Shown here piece after piece: positions 46,820-58,019 of a stretch of DNA of 64,000 nucleotides. This DNA is from Pelmatolapia mariae (taxonomy: Eukaryota > Chordata > Actinopteri > Cichliformes > Cichlidae). A model generated the notes under the pieces. That model was not told where the DNA came from and made no database searches. It saw only the letters and a program-made list of their open reading frames with translations. The position numbers and the translations under genes are program-made. The DNA is taken from assembly GCF_036321145.2 (NCBI RefSeq), contig NC_086232.1, positions 10,812,630 to 10,876,629 of the forward strand. Reading direction: 5' to 3'. Every line of letters starts with the position of its first letter. Position 1 is the stretch's first letter.

Positions 46820-48058
46820 AGTGTTACTGACATGTTCCACACTGACGCACAAAAATACTCTGTGCCCCACACTGTTTTATAAAGTATGTCTAATCACTGT
46901 AGACATTACATGTACCTTCTTGAAGGAGAGGTCAAAGGTCAGTTACCTTTGTAGGTTCCTCCTATATGTTAGGACATATACACAGCACAGTTGTAGGAAT
47001 CAAAGTTTGTAGGTTCTAAGACTTTTTGTCAATTTTCCACCCATAAATCATAAAGTTGACCTTGAAGACCACAAGTTTTAATGGATTGTTAACATGACCC
47101 CACTCTACAGCCCTACAACATTTTAACATGACTTATTTAAGACTTTCAAACTATCCTGTTTACAGAAAAAGATTAACGAGCCCCCCAAAAAAAGAAACAA
47201 ACTTTAATTATTTCTGATTAGAAGCTGTACAGTCCGGACTGACTTTAACAAATGTGCTATAGGCTCACCTGGAAAATAGTGAGCTTTACAAGACTGACCA
47301 CAACCAATCCTAAGGCTAATTAGCACGGCTAGAATTTTAAAAACATTTGTTAAATGTTGTCATTGCTAACATCTACCTGTTTTACAGCATGGTGAGTAGC
47401 GAGAATGCAAAGTTATTGTTACCTCTAAAAAGAAAAATGTGAAGATGTGATATTACCATGAGCTATATACTATCTCCAAAAGTTGATTCTGTTCATCTGG
47501 ACTTAACGTTTTGTGGGAAAAACGTTTCGTCACTCATCCAATTGACTTCTTCAGTCTCAGCTGACTGCAAGTTTCCCCAATCTTATAAACAGTGCATGTA
47601 TATTGTTACCTGCACCCTTGCAAAACTTTGCTAGACCCGTCCCTGCACAGTTACCAGCTGGATCCTGATGTTATTTGTCTCTTAGAAACAGTTCATAACT
47701 TCTCTTCAACTCACCCATGTTACCTAAAAGGTAAACCTGTTTCTCCATCACCTGTTCAGCTCTGATGATTCAGTAAGGACATCTCCTGGTTTCATCTTCA
47801 CGTTTCCCTCTCACCACATATCCAAACCGATATCATGACCAGCAGCTGTTACAACTGTGGCTCCAGCAAACATCAGCTGATACTAGAAAGTCATATTAAA
47901 TAAATTCTAACAACAGCTGATCAAGCTTTAACGTGCTGCTGTTGTTTAGCGCGACATCCGCTGGTTTCCTCTTTCTGGCTCGAAATGCGCGATAAACAAA
48001 CAAGAGAGAAAAGCCGATCAGCTGATCATTGATCAGTTTCATCATTTAAGTAGCAACA
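46820..48058. other. Spacer with a partial repeat at 47515-47620
   Basis: AAAAACGTTTCGTCACTCATCC followed by TGACTTCTTCAGTCTCAGCT is a common teleost repeat phrase. No gene recognised elsewhere. Confidence 0.45.
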
Positions 48059-48499
48059 GGAGAGAGAGGGAGAGAGAATGGGAGAAGAAGAGGCAGCTGA
48101 CAGCATAAAGACACAGAATAACTCCAGCTTCGTGTATTTTTTTTTCATTCTAGCTGAAGTATGGGACAAATGTTCCTTTTCAGCTCAATACGAAACGCGG
48201 CCGGTCCGGCGGCCACCACGGGTCTCTCCTCCTCCTTCCTCCCCTTTCCCTCATCCACCTGCTGGCCTCTGTGGAAGCTCCGCCACAGCCACCACGAAAC
48301 ATCAGAGTTATTTTTACACAAATGCCAGCACCTGTCCACCACCTTTCATTTTTTATACCGTTACAAAATAACAACAACAAAAAAAAACCATCGGCCCATA
48401 AAAACGAAAAATCACCATCGGCCCCTGATGGCCAGTCCAGCTATGACTGTAAATGTCCATAAATTAACTGTAAATTGCACTGCGGTGAGCTCCATTCAT

Positions 48500-48590
48500 A
48501 TAGTTCTATCACGTGCACGTGCACACGCACGTTGACAACCGTAACCATGGCCGCCGAGGGTATATAAATGCTGCACAAGGTTCCAATCGT
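48500..48590 (+). promoter_or_regulatory. TATA promoter of the orphan gene
   Basis: TATATAAA at 48561-48568 predicts transcription starting near 48590, about 165 nt before the ATG. Upstream are a CACGTG E-box in TATCACGTGCACGTGCAC (about 48508) and a moderately CpG-containing stretch (48185-48310). Confidence 0.72.
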
Positions 48591-48754
48591 CCCTTTACAC
48601 TTGCTCGTGGACTTGTTTCGACCTGCTCCAACCTCAGCCTGTGGAAAGCTAAGTTTTGCAAAACATTTTACTCAAAGCGGATTTTACTTGAAAGCGACAA
48701 CAAGTACTTCATCTTTGGATTGTTTGTACTTGTTTTTGTTTTTCAAGTTTGAAG

Positions 48755-51700
48755 ATGGCTCGCCGTGGACCCCACCTGGACTTCGCTGCAGGTACGTTTG
48801 AAAATTTCTTTAAATTTAAATGACTGTAATAATTTAACAAGTTCCAGTGTGAATATCAAGTTTTAACGTGATCAAATATGTGTATTCCAAGATTTTTCCC
48901 CCGTAAATTGTTTGTATGCTTTAAATTTTCCGGGAGAGGTGTAGAAATTATTAACGGCTGGTGTATGAATTTGAAAAAAAAGGTGTTACTTTGACTTGAA
49001 GGCTTCAAATTTGACACTTTTCTTTAAAATGAAATGGTTAAAAAATAGCTTAATGGACTAAAATTTGTAAAATGCCCAAAAATCAGTTTCTGTGGTAACG
49101 GCATCTTCAGGATGTCATGGCGTCAGAACACGCAGGTGTAAACACACAGATCCAGGTCCCCTCCTAACATCCTTTTCTTCTCCGGATCAAAGGCTTTATT
49201 GAAATAAACTATAATTTTTTTCTCTGCTGCAAAACACAAAGATAAAAAAAAATAATACAAATAAAATAATACAAAAAAAGGTGAAAACAGTAGTAATAAT
49301 GGCATTAAGACCTATCTTCTGTTACGGTAATGCTTTTAATCTTATTAGATAGCAGAGAGATATATTGTACACAGGGATATTTACACAGGGATAGCATGTT
49401 TACCACAGATTAGATGTATCTGTCCTTATGGCAGATACAGTCCTTGTGCACATTTCTAAAAATGTGGATTCTGAGTTAAGAGTTTCTGTTTGTTTGTTTG
49501 TTTATTTTTCACTTGACCATCATTTTCAGACATACCTGCAGAGCTTTGTGTGTGTGCAATTTTTACTCTTGCCAAGGAGGTTGTGTTTTTATTAAAATAT
49601 ATACATATATATATTACATTTAGGACATGAGATTGGTACATGTGGTCTAAATGTTACATTATGGTTTGCATCCACATATTTAACCTCTGAGCTTTTTTCA
49701 AAATGTGTGACATCATGAATTGTAAATAAAACAGGAGAATGAGCTGCATGGTTAGTTATAAATTTACTGTAGTATATTTCTATAATAAGTTACTCCGGCT
49801 ATTTACAAATCAATACCTATTATCCATTACCTATTCCAACATAGTGTTTGCATAAAGGCTTACAGAGAACAAATAAAACAAATTGAATGTACACAAAATA
49901 CAATAGTGTCACCTTAAAAGTAGACAGAGTGAGCTGCCTTGGTGGAGGTTTGGTGGTCTTCTATTAAAAATCTTCACTTAAAGATTTGAACTTAGTTGAC
50001 TTGTTTTTTTTTCTTGCATGAACAAGTAGAAGTGTCATTCAGTCTGACATAAATGTAGCCTAAAATGCTTTTCTCTCATCCTCTGCTCAAACTAACAGAT
50101 GTAGGACTGTTGCTTTAACACTGGGTGTGTATTACATTCCTAATGTGATTTTAAAAATTGTTTCCTCACAGGGCGTCTTGACTATGTGGTTGAACGCCCT
50201 GCAGAAGAAGGCCTCCCTGAAGTCATCAGGATCCTGGATGACACTGATACCCAGCGTATCAGTGAAGGTGAGTATGGTGAGTATTGTTTCCCTCTCTCAT
50301 CCTCCCCCTCTTCTGGTGAAGCTCAGGACACTGATACCCAGCGTATCAGTGAAGGTGAGTATGGTGAGTATTGTTTCCCTCTCTCATCCTCCCCCTCTTC
50401 TGGTGAAGCACAGGACACTGATACCCAGCGTATCAGTGAAGGTGAGTGTGGTGAGTATATCCCTCTCTCACCCTCATCCTCTTCTCATGAAGCACCATAT
50501 GCTGATGACGGTGAACAGGAAGGTGAGTACCCCCCCTTCCTACCTGTAGACGATGAAGAGGTGAGTGAACAGACTGACAATTCATCTGACTGGAACGACT
50601 CAGAAGAGTGGGGGGATTGGCTTAGCGATGACTCGGGGTACGACACCATGGATGAGAGAGATGATTCCCCTCTCATCCGGGAGCACCCTCCAGAGCCGTT
50701 TTGGCACGATTGGCAACATCCTATTGCTCCAGGTGCTGCCCCTATCGCTATACCGCCTTTTGGCCAGGCCAACGCCCCACTCTTCCCTGTTGCCCCAGTT
50801 GGTGATCCGCCAGCTGCTCCTCCCTCAGCTGCTCCCTCTGCTGCTCCTTCCTCAGCTGCTCTCTCATCTGCTTCCTCAGATGCTCTCTCTGCTGCTCCTT
50901 CCTCAGCTGCTCCCTCTGCTGCTTCTTCCTCAGCTGCTCTCTCATCTGCTTCCTCAGCTGATCTCTCTGCTGCTCCTTCCTCAGCTGCTCCCTCTGCTGC
51001 TTCTTCCTCAGCTGCTCCCTCTGCTGCTCCTTCCTCAGCTGCTCTCTCATCTGCTTCCTCAGCTGCTCTCTCTGCTGCTCCTTCCTCAGCTGCTCTCTCT
51101 GCTGCTCCTTCCTCAGCTGCTCTCTCTGCTGCTCCTTCCTCAGCTGATCTCTCTGCTGCTCCTTCCTCAGCTGCTCTCTCTGCTGCTCCTTCCTCAGAAA
51201 AGAGAAGCAGAGAAGACATCTGCACCGAAGAGGTAAGTGCAAAGAGGTGCAAGGTAAGTGACCAGTTCGATGCACCTTCAACATCCTCAGGTTGTTTCGG
51301 AGTCAGACGTTTCTGGGAGAGGCCTTTTAACCTTGCATTAGATGACAGTGACTCTGATTAGTTTATGTTAGAACGTGTTTTTAAACTTTGTAACACAGTG
51401 TTTGTAAATATCTTTTACTTTTTAATTAACTTTGTAATGTTTAAGTTAAGCCTTCGTGTCTTGTGATGTTTGTAACACAGATATAAGAACATCTGACTCG
51501 CACATGTGAAATGTATTGTTTTTTTCTTGATATGTGACATTAATATTAATATTACATTGTGACTGAAAGGTAGTTTTTTAGTTGTTATTACTTCCATTTT
51601 TCTTAATATCATAGGTAACTTTTTAAATGACTAATATATGTTTTTCCCAAGCCCCAGTTCACCATGCAGGACAAAGGTAAGTCTGTACTTAATGTCAACA

Positions 51701-52282
51701 CAAATAAGTAGAAAAGGTTTAAAAATGATGCAGTGAACTGACTGTAGTCTCTTGTTTTTACATAAGGTGTAGCCTGTGGCTAAGGGATCAGAGGTGAGGT
51801 AAAAACACATAACAGAAGAAAAGTAAATTTAACAAATCAGTGATCTGTGAATTCATACTTTCCTTTTTGTCTTTAAATTCAGGTGGTTTACACGTTTCCT
51901 CTCCCAGAATTCAGCACTTCAGACACTCAACGTCCAAGATGGAGCTAACACCCCACCCAGAAGACAGCCTTACCCCGACCAACCCAATGAGAAGGATGGA
52001 TGGCCAAGTGAAAAACTGGAGAGTGGTGCTGTGTTCCAACTATGTAAGTTATCACCTCACATTGACAACAAACTGTCTTGAAGACTAAATTCTTCCAATA
52101 GTTGGTATAAATCATCGTCCTATTTCAGCAGCACTGTAGGTTTAGGTTTATTCATATTTTTCATGTGTATACGTTGGGTTTAAAATTGCTTTTTAACAAC
52201 ATACTGCAGCTCCCAACAATGAAAATGCTGTTTTGTGTTAAAATGACGTCTTTCTTGTGTTATTGCTTTGCAGGGAAGCTGA
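48755..52282 (+). CDS. Orphan spliced gene: acidic, repeat-rich protein of unknown function
   Basis: I do not recognise a family. Exon 1 (48755-48791) encodes MARRGPHLDFAA and joins exon 2 (from 50172) in phase. If exon 2 ends at 51232, exons 51652-51676, 51883-52043 and 52274-52282 continue the frame to a 430-residue protein ending VVLCSNYGS. Read-through of exon 2 instead stops at 51361 (408 residues, ending LALDDSDSD). A donor at 51253 gives a third C-terminus. Seen in the protein: a 29-residue unit beginning DTDTQRISEGEYGEY in two full copies and a third partial (from residue 36), an acidic centre (NDSEEWGDWLSDDSGYD), a Ser/Ala/Pro-Leu tract of about 130 residues built on SAAPSSAAL, and a basic nuclear-signal-like KRSRED...SAKRCK. 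No signal peptide or membrane segment. Nuclear or regulatory function is a guess only. Confidence 0.7.
50240..50480 (+). repeat. 87-bp in-frame tandem repeats
   Basis: Copies start at 50240, 50327 and 50414; the first two are nearly identical and the third degenerates after 45 bases. Each carries two GTGAGT hexamers, the first as GAAG|GTGAGT, a near-consensus splice donor. Confidence 0.93.
50808..51195 (+). repeat. 27-bp-based Ser/Ala coding minisatellite
   Basis: TCTGCTGCTCCTTCCTCAGC with CTGCTCTC continuation repeats with variants. All frames are open because the repeat lacks stops, producing Leu-rich and Glu/Arg-rich false frames. Confidence 0.93.
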
Positions 52283-52545
52283 GAGTGGACAGAGCTGCAC
52301 AGAGGACCAAAGATCCACCCTCAGCACTTCATACCTGACTGGCCACAGCACCACCCCTCCTCACCCAGGGTGGGGAGGGTCCTGACCCCACCTGCACAGA
52401 GGGAGTTGTGAACATGCACTTCTGTGTCGGTGGGTTTAGGAGCCTCCTCACACACACACTGATGAAGACTGTCACTGGAAGATGTCTCCAGTTTGTGATG
52501 TTTAATACATGTTTTTATTGCTTCATTTAAAACTATGAGATATAA

Positions 52546-52551
52546 AATAAA
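52546..52551 (+). terminator. Orphan gene poly(A) signal AATAAA
   Basis: Lies 264 bases after the stop in exon 5, closing a plausible 3' UTR. Confidence 0.7.
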
Positions 52552-52559
52552 CCAATTTT

Positions 52560-54915
52560 CATAATATTTTCTGTGTATTTAGTTGTTTTCTTAATAAGTT
52601 ATTTGGAACATCATTGCAACCTGTCAGCTTTTTATTGAGGATTTATAAAGTTGCTGGTGGCCTGAGTGTGTACAGCGGGGTGTTGTTTTTGTTTCATGGT
52701 GAAAGTGACCTCATGGGGAGCAAAAAGAACAACTGAACAATTTGGGGATTCACAAACTTTGGTAATCGTTAAAAATGAAGAAAAATTGTTCTGTTCAAAC
52801 TGCTTTAACCTGCAATTTACTGTATGTTGTTAGGCTGCATGGTACAACCAAGTCTGCTAACCACCCGTGGTGATCGAAGGTTTTGAGGTCTTGCTTGAGC
52901 TACCGATGACGCTTTATCAAAGCTTGTTAAGTTTCCAAACCACATTTTATCCTGATGATCCAAGGCTTACATCTTTATGCTCACAAACGTACTTGTGTAA
53001 TTAATCAGTAATCAATTTATTACTTTAAGTTAGAGTGTGAGGGGCATTAATGAACATAAATCAGATTTAACTGGATTATGTGTTTAGGTCAAGAGACACA
53101 GACCTTCATCTTTAAGAGGCTCTTCTTAAATGTCTAATCACGATGTTTGTGTTTGTCTGCAGCATCACTGCAGCAGAGAGGGTATAACACAAGGCCACAG
53201 TCATGTGGTATTCTTATTCTTATATATAAAAAGGGTTCACAACTGAAAATAAAAAGTTATACAGTTAATGCAAATTCATCTTAGTTGACATAAGCATAAA
53301 GACAATGTAAATAAGATATGAAAATAGTTTAAAAGTTATTATTTTTCATGTTGCATCAATGGTTGTCATTTTATTCACGAGAACTGCGATCTGTACAATA
53401 CTAATCGGCTAGTAAGCCTTTTCTGGGATCGATTGGTAGTGTCTCCAATCTCCACTAGGGGGCTTTCGCACATTCTCCTCATTGCATTAAACTACTCCGT
53501 GAGATAACAACACAAAATCACTCTTGTGATTCTTTCCTTCCTGTTTTCAGGGGTGTAATAATGGCTGCATTCATTGAGGAACGTAGAGGAACAGTTAACA
53601 TATGACAGCCTATAGTTAGTAACATAGGGTCAGTGTAACACAACCAGGCACTTTTACATCAATAGCTCAATTATGTCCAGCAATATTGTCAGAAACTTTT
53701 TGATACACAGACTTTGCTCATCTCATATAAATGATCGATATTAAATGCAGTCATGGGGATCAGTTTGGCTTCAGAGGTGCAAACATAGTATGAAACTGAT
53801 ACATATAATGTCTAAATGTGTATCTTGAAATTTCAATTCAGTTTTCTCAATAAAGGCTTTGAAAGTTAATAATATCTTATTAAACACTAACTTTGAAATA
53901 TGGTTATAATGCAAGGACTGGTGGTCTCTTTATGGGTACCAACAAATGAGTTCAAAGTATTTTAGCATATCTCTGTGAAATCAACAAATCTATTCTTTTC
54001 ACATTTTTATTGGTTTACTCTTTCACATACTAAAGCCATGCAAGTACACTGGGCGGTTGTTTTTAACAGAATCATTTGATGATTCTGATGAAATGAAGTA
54101 TTGTTTCAATGAGCTGTGAGCTGTGGCACCAATAAAACTGTCCACATCTGTAAGCTATGTGACACCAACAAAAATGAACACATGAAAATCTAAAAACTAA
54201 CTAATAAAGGAAATAACTTCTCTACTTTTCTGTTGAGTGACTTTTGTTGTTGTCATTATATTTGTTTAAACAGGTTCTTGCTTTAGCAGTGAGAGGAGTC
54301 GGGTAGGGCTCCATCAGGAAGATGGCCCCAGAGGTCCTATCCCCCCGCCCACTTCTCTGGGGCTTGAACATCAGTGGATTTAGACTTAAGCAAAGCCTCA
54401 TCAAGTTCCTGCAAACAGCACCACACACACACTATCATGTACGGAGCAGAGTGTGGATGCTGTGTCTAAGACCACGATCATTGTGTTTCTACCATCTGGT
54501 GCAAGCTTCATCTGTCTCACTGTGTTCTCCTAAAGGCCAAGACAGCAGGACAGTGAAATCAATCTCACTTATAGGTGCCAGAAATCAGTGGATATGAGAT
54601 TAATGGTGGTAATCAGGTTATGCAGTAGTTGTCTTCTCAGCAGGTGGGAAACATCTCTCTTTATTTGTTTATGTACATGTGTGTATCAGAAATCTATTTT
54701 CCTGTACAGCTCAGGTTTAAGGCACAATGTTGATCTAATCTAATGAAGTGTAGAGATCAGTGCACTTTTAGAGTCAGTGAAACTACTGACATAGGTGACG
54801 TTAACCCTTGACTAAGAGTTTCTTAGTCAGTTGTTAATGGGAAAATTTTGCACATTTCCACACCACCATCTTCTAAGCTGTGATGCTACATGTGCAGCAG
54901 CAAACGTCCAATTAG
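52560..54915. other. Gene-poor stretch
   Basis: AT-rich, no supported exon. The open frame at 54322-54597 overlaps unclassified, possibly repetitive sequence. Confidence 0.4.
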
Positions 54916-54917
54916 TA

Positions 54918-55115
54918 CCGATCAGAAGGCTGGAGGTTCGATCGCTGCCTGATCCAGTCTGTATCTCAAAGTATCGTTGGACACGATACTGAACCCCAAA
55001 CTGCTGAGTATGAGTGTTAGATAGAAAGAACTTAGGTACAGAAAAGTGCTTGTATGAATGGGTGAATGAGGTGTATAAAGTGCTTGAGTAGAAAAGTGGT
55101 ATTTAAGAACAAGGA
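54918..55115 (+). mobile_element. 5'-truncated SINE
   Basis: Retains the B box (AGGTTCGATCGCTG) and the body (ACACGATACTGAACCCCAAA, GAATGGGTGAATGAGGTGTA, AGTAGAAAAGTGGTATTTAAG). It is the same family as 45357-45575 but lacks the A-box region. Confidence 0.72.
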
Positions 55116-55643
55116 TGTGCAAGAATTTGCTAGACACGCTCTTCTTTTTCCAAAATTAAAAATGTTACTTAAATTTGGCAGCCTGTGTGTCAAAGAGACT
55201 GAAAAGTAACTAAAGGGCAAAGTCCAGGAATACAGCCAAACTCAGGAGATCAGTTAGGAGCACAACTGAGCAAAGGTGATTCAAAAAAATGGAGAGAATC
55301 TCTGCCATGCAGTGCCATGCTGAGCAGACTGGTTTACAGCCACAAGAGAGACTCAGCGTTCACAGCGCTTGGTGGCGCTGTCACGTGGTGTTCGCTCGCT
55401 TTGTGGTACAGTATCACTTCCTGTTCCTGCTCAAACACAGTGGTGTTTCTGAGTAGCTTTTCTGCTTAGCAATTTAATTAAAAACTTTTAGATACATTCC
55501 TTCTTCATAGTATAATCTTCACGTGCTTCATCTGAAGCATCCTTTCTGTGTACTCACTACCTAATTTATAGCCAAATTATTCACTCACTTTCTCTGTACT
55601 GTTTCGATAGCTTAGCTTAGCTCGTAGCCGACTCGTTAGCACC

Positions 55644-56516
55644 ATGGCTACTTCACCTGTCCCTCCTGCACTTTCCTGCTCATTGTGTCAGATGTTTAGC
55701 TACTCCTCGGCCTCCTTTAGCAGTAATGATACCTGTAACAAATGTAGCATATTTGCAGCTCTGGAGGCCAGGATTACTGAATTGGAGACTCGGCTTCGCA
55801 CCCTTCATTCACCCGTAGCTAGCCAGGCCCCTGTAGCTGGTGCAGCCGAAGATAGCGTAGGCCCCACTAGCTGTTCCCCGGCAGACCCCAAGCAGCTGGG
55901 GAAAGAGGGCGGCTGGGTGACGGTGAGGAGGAAGCATAGTCCTAAACAGAAGCCCCAGGTACACCACCAACCTGTTCATGTGTCTAACCGTTTTTCCCCA
56001 CTCGGCGACACACCCGCCGGGGGTCAAACTCTGGTAATTGGTGATTCTGTTCTCAGACATGTGAAGCTAGAGACACCGGCAACCATAGTCAATTGTCTTC
56101 CAGGGGCCAGAGCAGGCGACATTGAAGGAAATTTAAAACTGCTGGCTAAGGGTAAACGTAAATACAGTAAGATCATAATTCACGTCGGCAGTAATGACAC
56201 CCGGTTACGCCAATCGGAGGTCACTAAAATCAATATTGAATCGGTGTGCAACTTTGCCAAAACAATGTCGGACTCTGTAGTTTTCTCTGGTCCCCTCCCC
56301 AATCAGACCAGGAGTGACATGTTTAGCCGCATGTTCTCCTTAAATTGCTGGCTGTCTGAGTGGTGTCCCAGAAACGATGTGGGCTTCATAGATAATTGGC
56401 AAACCTTCTGGAGGAAACCTGGTCTTGTTAGGAGAGACGGCATCCATCCCACTTTGGATGGAGCAGCTCTCATTTCTAGAAATATGGACCAATTTATTAA
56501 ACCCCCCAAAATATGA
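55644..56516 (+). CDS. LINE ORF1 protein with SGNH esterase-type domain
   Basis: A 290-residue frame with a strong start context (ACCATGG). N-terminal CSLC ... CNKC (residues 12-34) can form a zinc ribbon, followed by a short coiled coil (ALEARITELETRLRTL, 39-55). From 131 the SGNH hydrolase blocks appear: VIGDSVLRHV (catalytic Ser), PGARAGD (Gly), HVGSNDTRLR (Asn) and DGIHPTLDG (Asp and His). L2/CR1-clade LINEs often carry such an esterase ORF1, which is thought to help RNA handling or membrane association; the substrate is unknown. No stops or frameshifts, so it is likely recent. Confidence 0.87.
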   Translation: MATSPVPPALSCSLCQMFSYSSASFSSNDTCNKCSIFAALEARITELETRLRTLHSPVASQAPVAGAAEDSVGPTSCSPADPKQLGKEGGWVTVRRKHSPKQKPQVHHQPVHVSNRFSPLGDTPAGGQTLVIGDSVLRHVKLETPATIVNCLPGARAGDIEGNLKLLAKGKRKYSKIIIHVGSNDTRLRQSEVTKINIESVCNFAKTMSDSVVFSGPLPNQTRSDMFSRMFSLNCWLSEWCPRNDVGFIDNWQTFWRKPGLVRRDGIHPTLDGAALISRNMDQFIKPPKI

Positions 56517-56618
56517 CTATCCAGAGTTGGGACCAGGAAGCAGAGTTGCAGTCTTACACGCCTCTCTGCAGCTTCTCTCCTCCTGCTACCCCCCCAAAAA
56601 CCCATCTCCTTTGAGACT

Positions 56619-57836
56619 GTGTCAGCTCCCAAACAGACAAAAAACAAACTAAAAACCAGCAATAAACAATTTAAACATAAAAAATCAAAAAGAAAGAACA
56701 ATACAGTATCCACATCTGAACCAAAGAGTAAAACAGTGAAATGTGGATTATTAAATATTAGGTCTCTCTCCTCCAAGTCTTTGTTAGTACATGACTTAAT
56801 AATTGATCAACAAATTGATTTACTCTGCCTTACAGAAACCTGGTTGCAGCAGGATGATTATGTTAGTTTAAATGAATCAACACCCCCGAGTCATTCTAAC
56901 TACCAGAAACCTCGAAGCACAGGCCGAGGGGGCGGTGTGGCAGCAATTTTTCACACCAGCCTATTAATTAACGAAAGACCAAGACAGACTTTTAATTCAT
57001 TTGAAAGCCTGATGCTTAGCCTTGTCCACCCCAGCTGTAAAACTCAGAAACCAGTCTTATTTGCTATCATATATCGTCCACCTGGGCCTTACACAGAGTT
57101 TCTCTCTGATTTCTCAGACTTTTTATCTGATTTAGTTCTCATCTCAGATAAAATAATTATTGTGGGTGATTTTAACATCCATGTAGATGCTAAAAATGAC
57201 AGCCTCAACATGGCATTTAATCTGTTATTAGACTCAATTGGCTTCTCTCAAAATGTAAAAGAACCCACCCACCACTTTAATCACACTCTAGATCTTGTTT
57301 TAACATATGGTATAGAAACTGAACATTTAACAGTGTTTCCTGAAAACCCTCTCCTGTCTGATCATTTCCTGATAACATTTACATTTACAATAATTGATTA
57401 CACAGCAGTGGAGAGTAGACTTTATCACAGTAGATGTCTTTCTGAAAGCGCTGTAACTAAGTTTAAGAATATAATCCACCCACTGTTATCATCTTCAATG
57501 CCCTGTACCAACATAGAGCAGAGCAGCTACCTGAACGCTGCTCCAACAGAGTTCGATTATCTTGTTAATAATTTTACCTCCTCACTACATACGACTCTGG
57601 ATACTGTAGCTCCTGTGAAAACTAAGGTCTCAAATCCGAAGTACCTGACTCCGTGGTATAATTCTCAAACACGTAGCCTAAAGCAGATAACTCGTAAGCT
57701 GGAGAGGAAATGGCGTGTCACAAATTTAGAGGATCATCATTTAGCCTGGAGAAATAGTTTGCTGATTTATAAGAAAGCCCTCCGCAAAGCCAGAACATCC
57801 CTGAGCCTGGTTCTGCCGGAGGTTTCTTCCTGTTAG
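56619..57836 (+). CDS. LINE ORF2 N-terminal part: AP-type endonuclease, truncated before RT
   Basis: A 405-codon frame without a clear ATG; it is open upstream from near the end of ORF1. Endonuclease blocks in order: CGLLNIRSLSSK (Asn), LLCLTETWL (Glu), AIIYRPPGPY, IIVGDFNIHVD (Asp, Asn), HTLDLVLTYG and LLSDHFLITF (Asp-His). All catalytic positions are present. The protein ends in an arginine-rich segment and LSLVLPEVSSC because a deletion has joined it to the 3' end. It would nick target DNA but cannot reverse-transcribe alone. Confidence 0.85.
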   Translation: MSAPKQTKNKLKTSNKQFKHKKSKRKNNTVSTSEPKSKTVKCGLLNIRSLSSKSLLVHDLIIDQQIDLLCLTETWLQQDDYVSLNESTPPSHSNYQKPRSTGRGGGVAAIFHTSLLINERPRQTFNSFESLMLSLVHPSCKTQKPVLFAIIYRPPGPYTEFLSDFSDFLSDLVLISDKIIIVGDFNIHVDAKNDSLNMAFNLLLDSIGFSQNVKEPTHHFNHTLDLVLTYGIETEHLTVFPENPLLSDHFLITFTFTIIDYTAVESRLYHSRCLSESAVTKFKNIIHPLLSSSMPCTNIEQSSYLNAAPTEFDYLVNNFTSSLHTTLDTVAPVKTKVSNPKYLTPWYNSQTRSLKQITRKLERKWRVTNLEDHHLAWRNSLLIYKKALRKARTSLSLVLPEVSSC

Positions 57837-58019
57837 AAGGGAGTTTTTCCTTCCCACTGTCGCCAAAGTGCTTGCTCATAGGGGGTCATATGATTGTTGG
57901 GTTTTTCTCTGTATTTATTATTGTGCGATCTACTGTACAATATAAAGCGCCTTGAGGCGACTTTTGTTGTGATTTGGCGCTATATAAATAAAATTGAATT
58001 GAATTGAATTGAATAAAAT

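Larger units (their letters stand above)
55389..58015 (+). mobile_element. L2-type LINE with ORF1 and endonuclease but no reverse transcriptase
   Basis: 5' UTR from about 55389, ORF1 55644-56516, endonuclease frame 56619-57836, then directly the 3' UTR and tail, ending with repeated GAATT units. The sequence that in other copies follows KARTSYYSSLIEENK (start of RT) is missing. Reading jumps from RKARTS to the last codons before the 3' UTR (LSLVLPEVSSC). Confidence 0.87.

Noticed and set aside
50485..51252. Long minus-strand frame rich in Glu/Ala, another rich in Arg/Gln, and a plus-strand Leu-rich frame
   Set aside because: All arise because the 27-bp coding repeat has no stop in any frame; no start context, splice signals or promoter support them.
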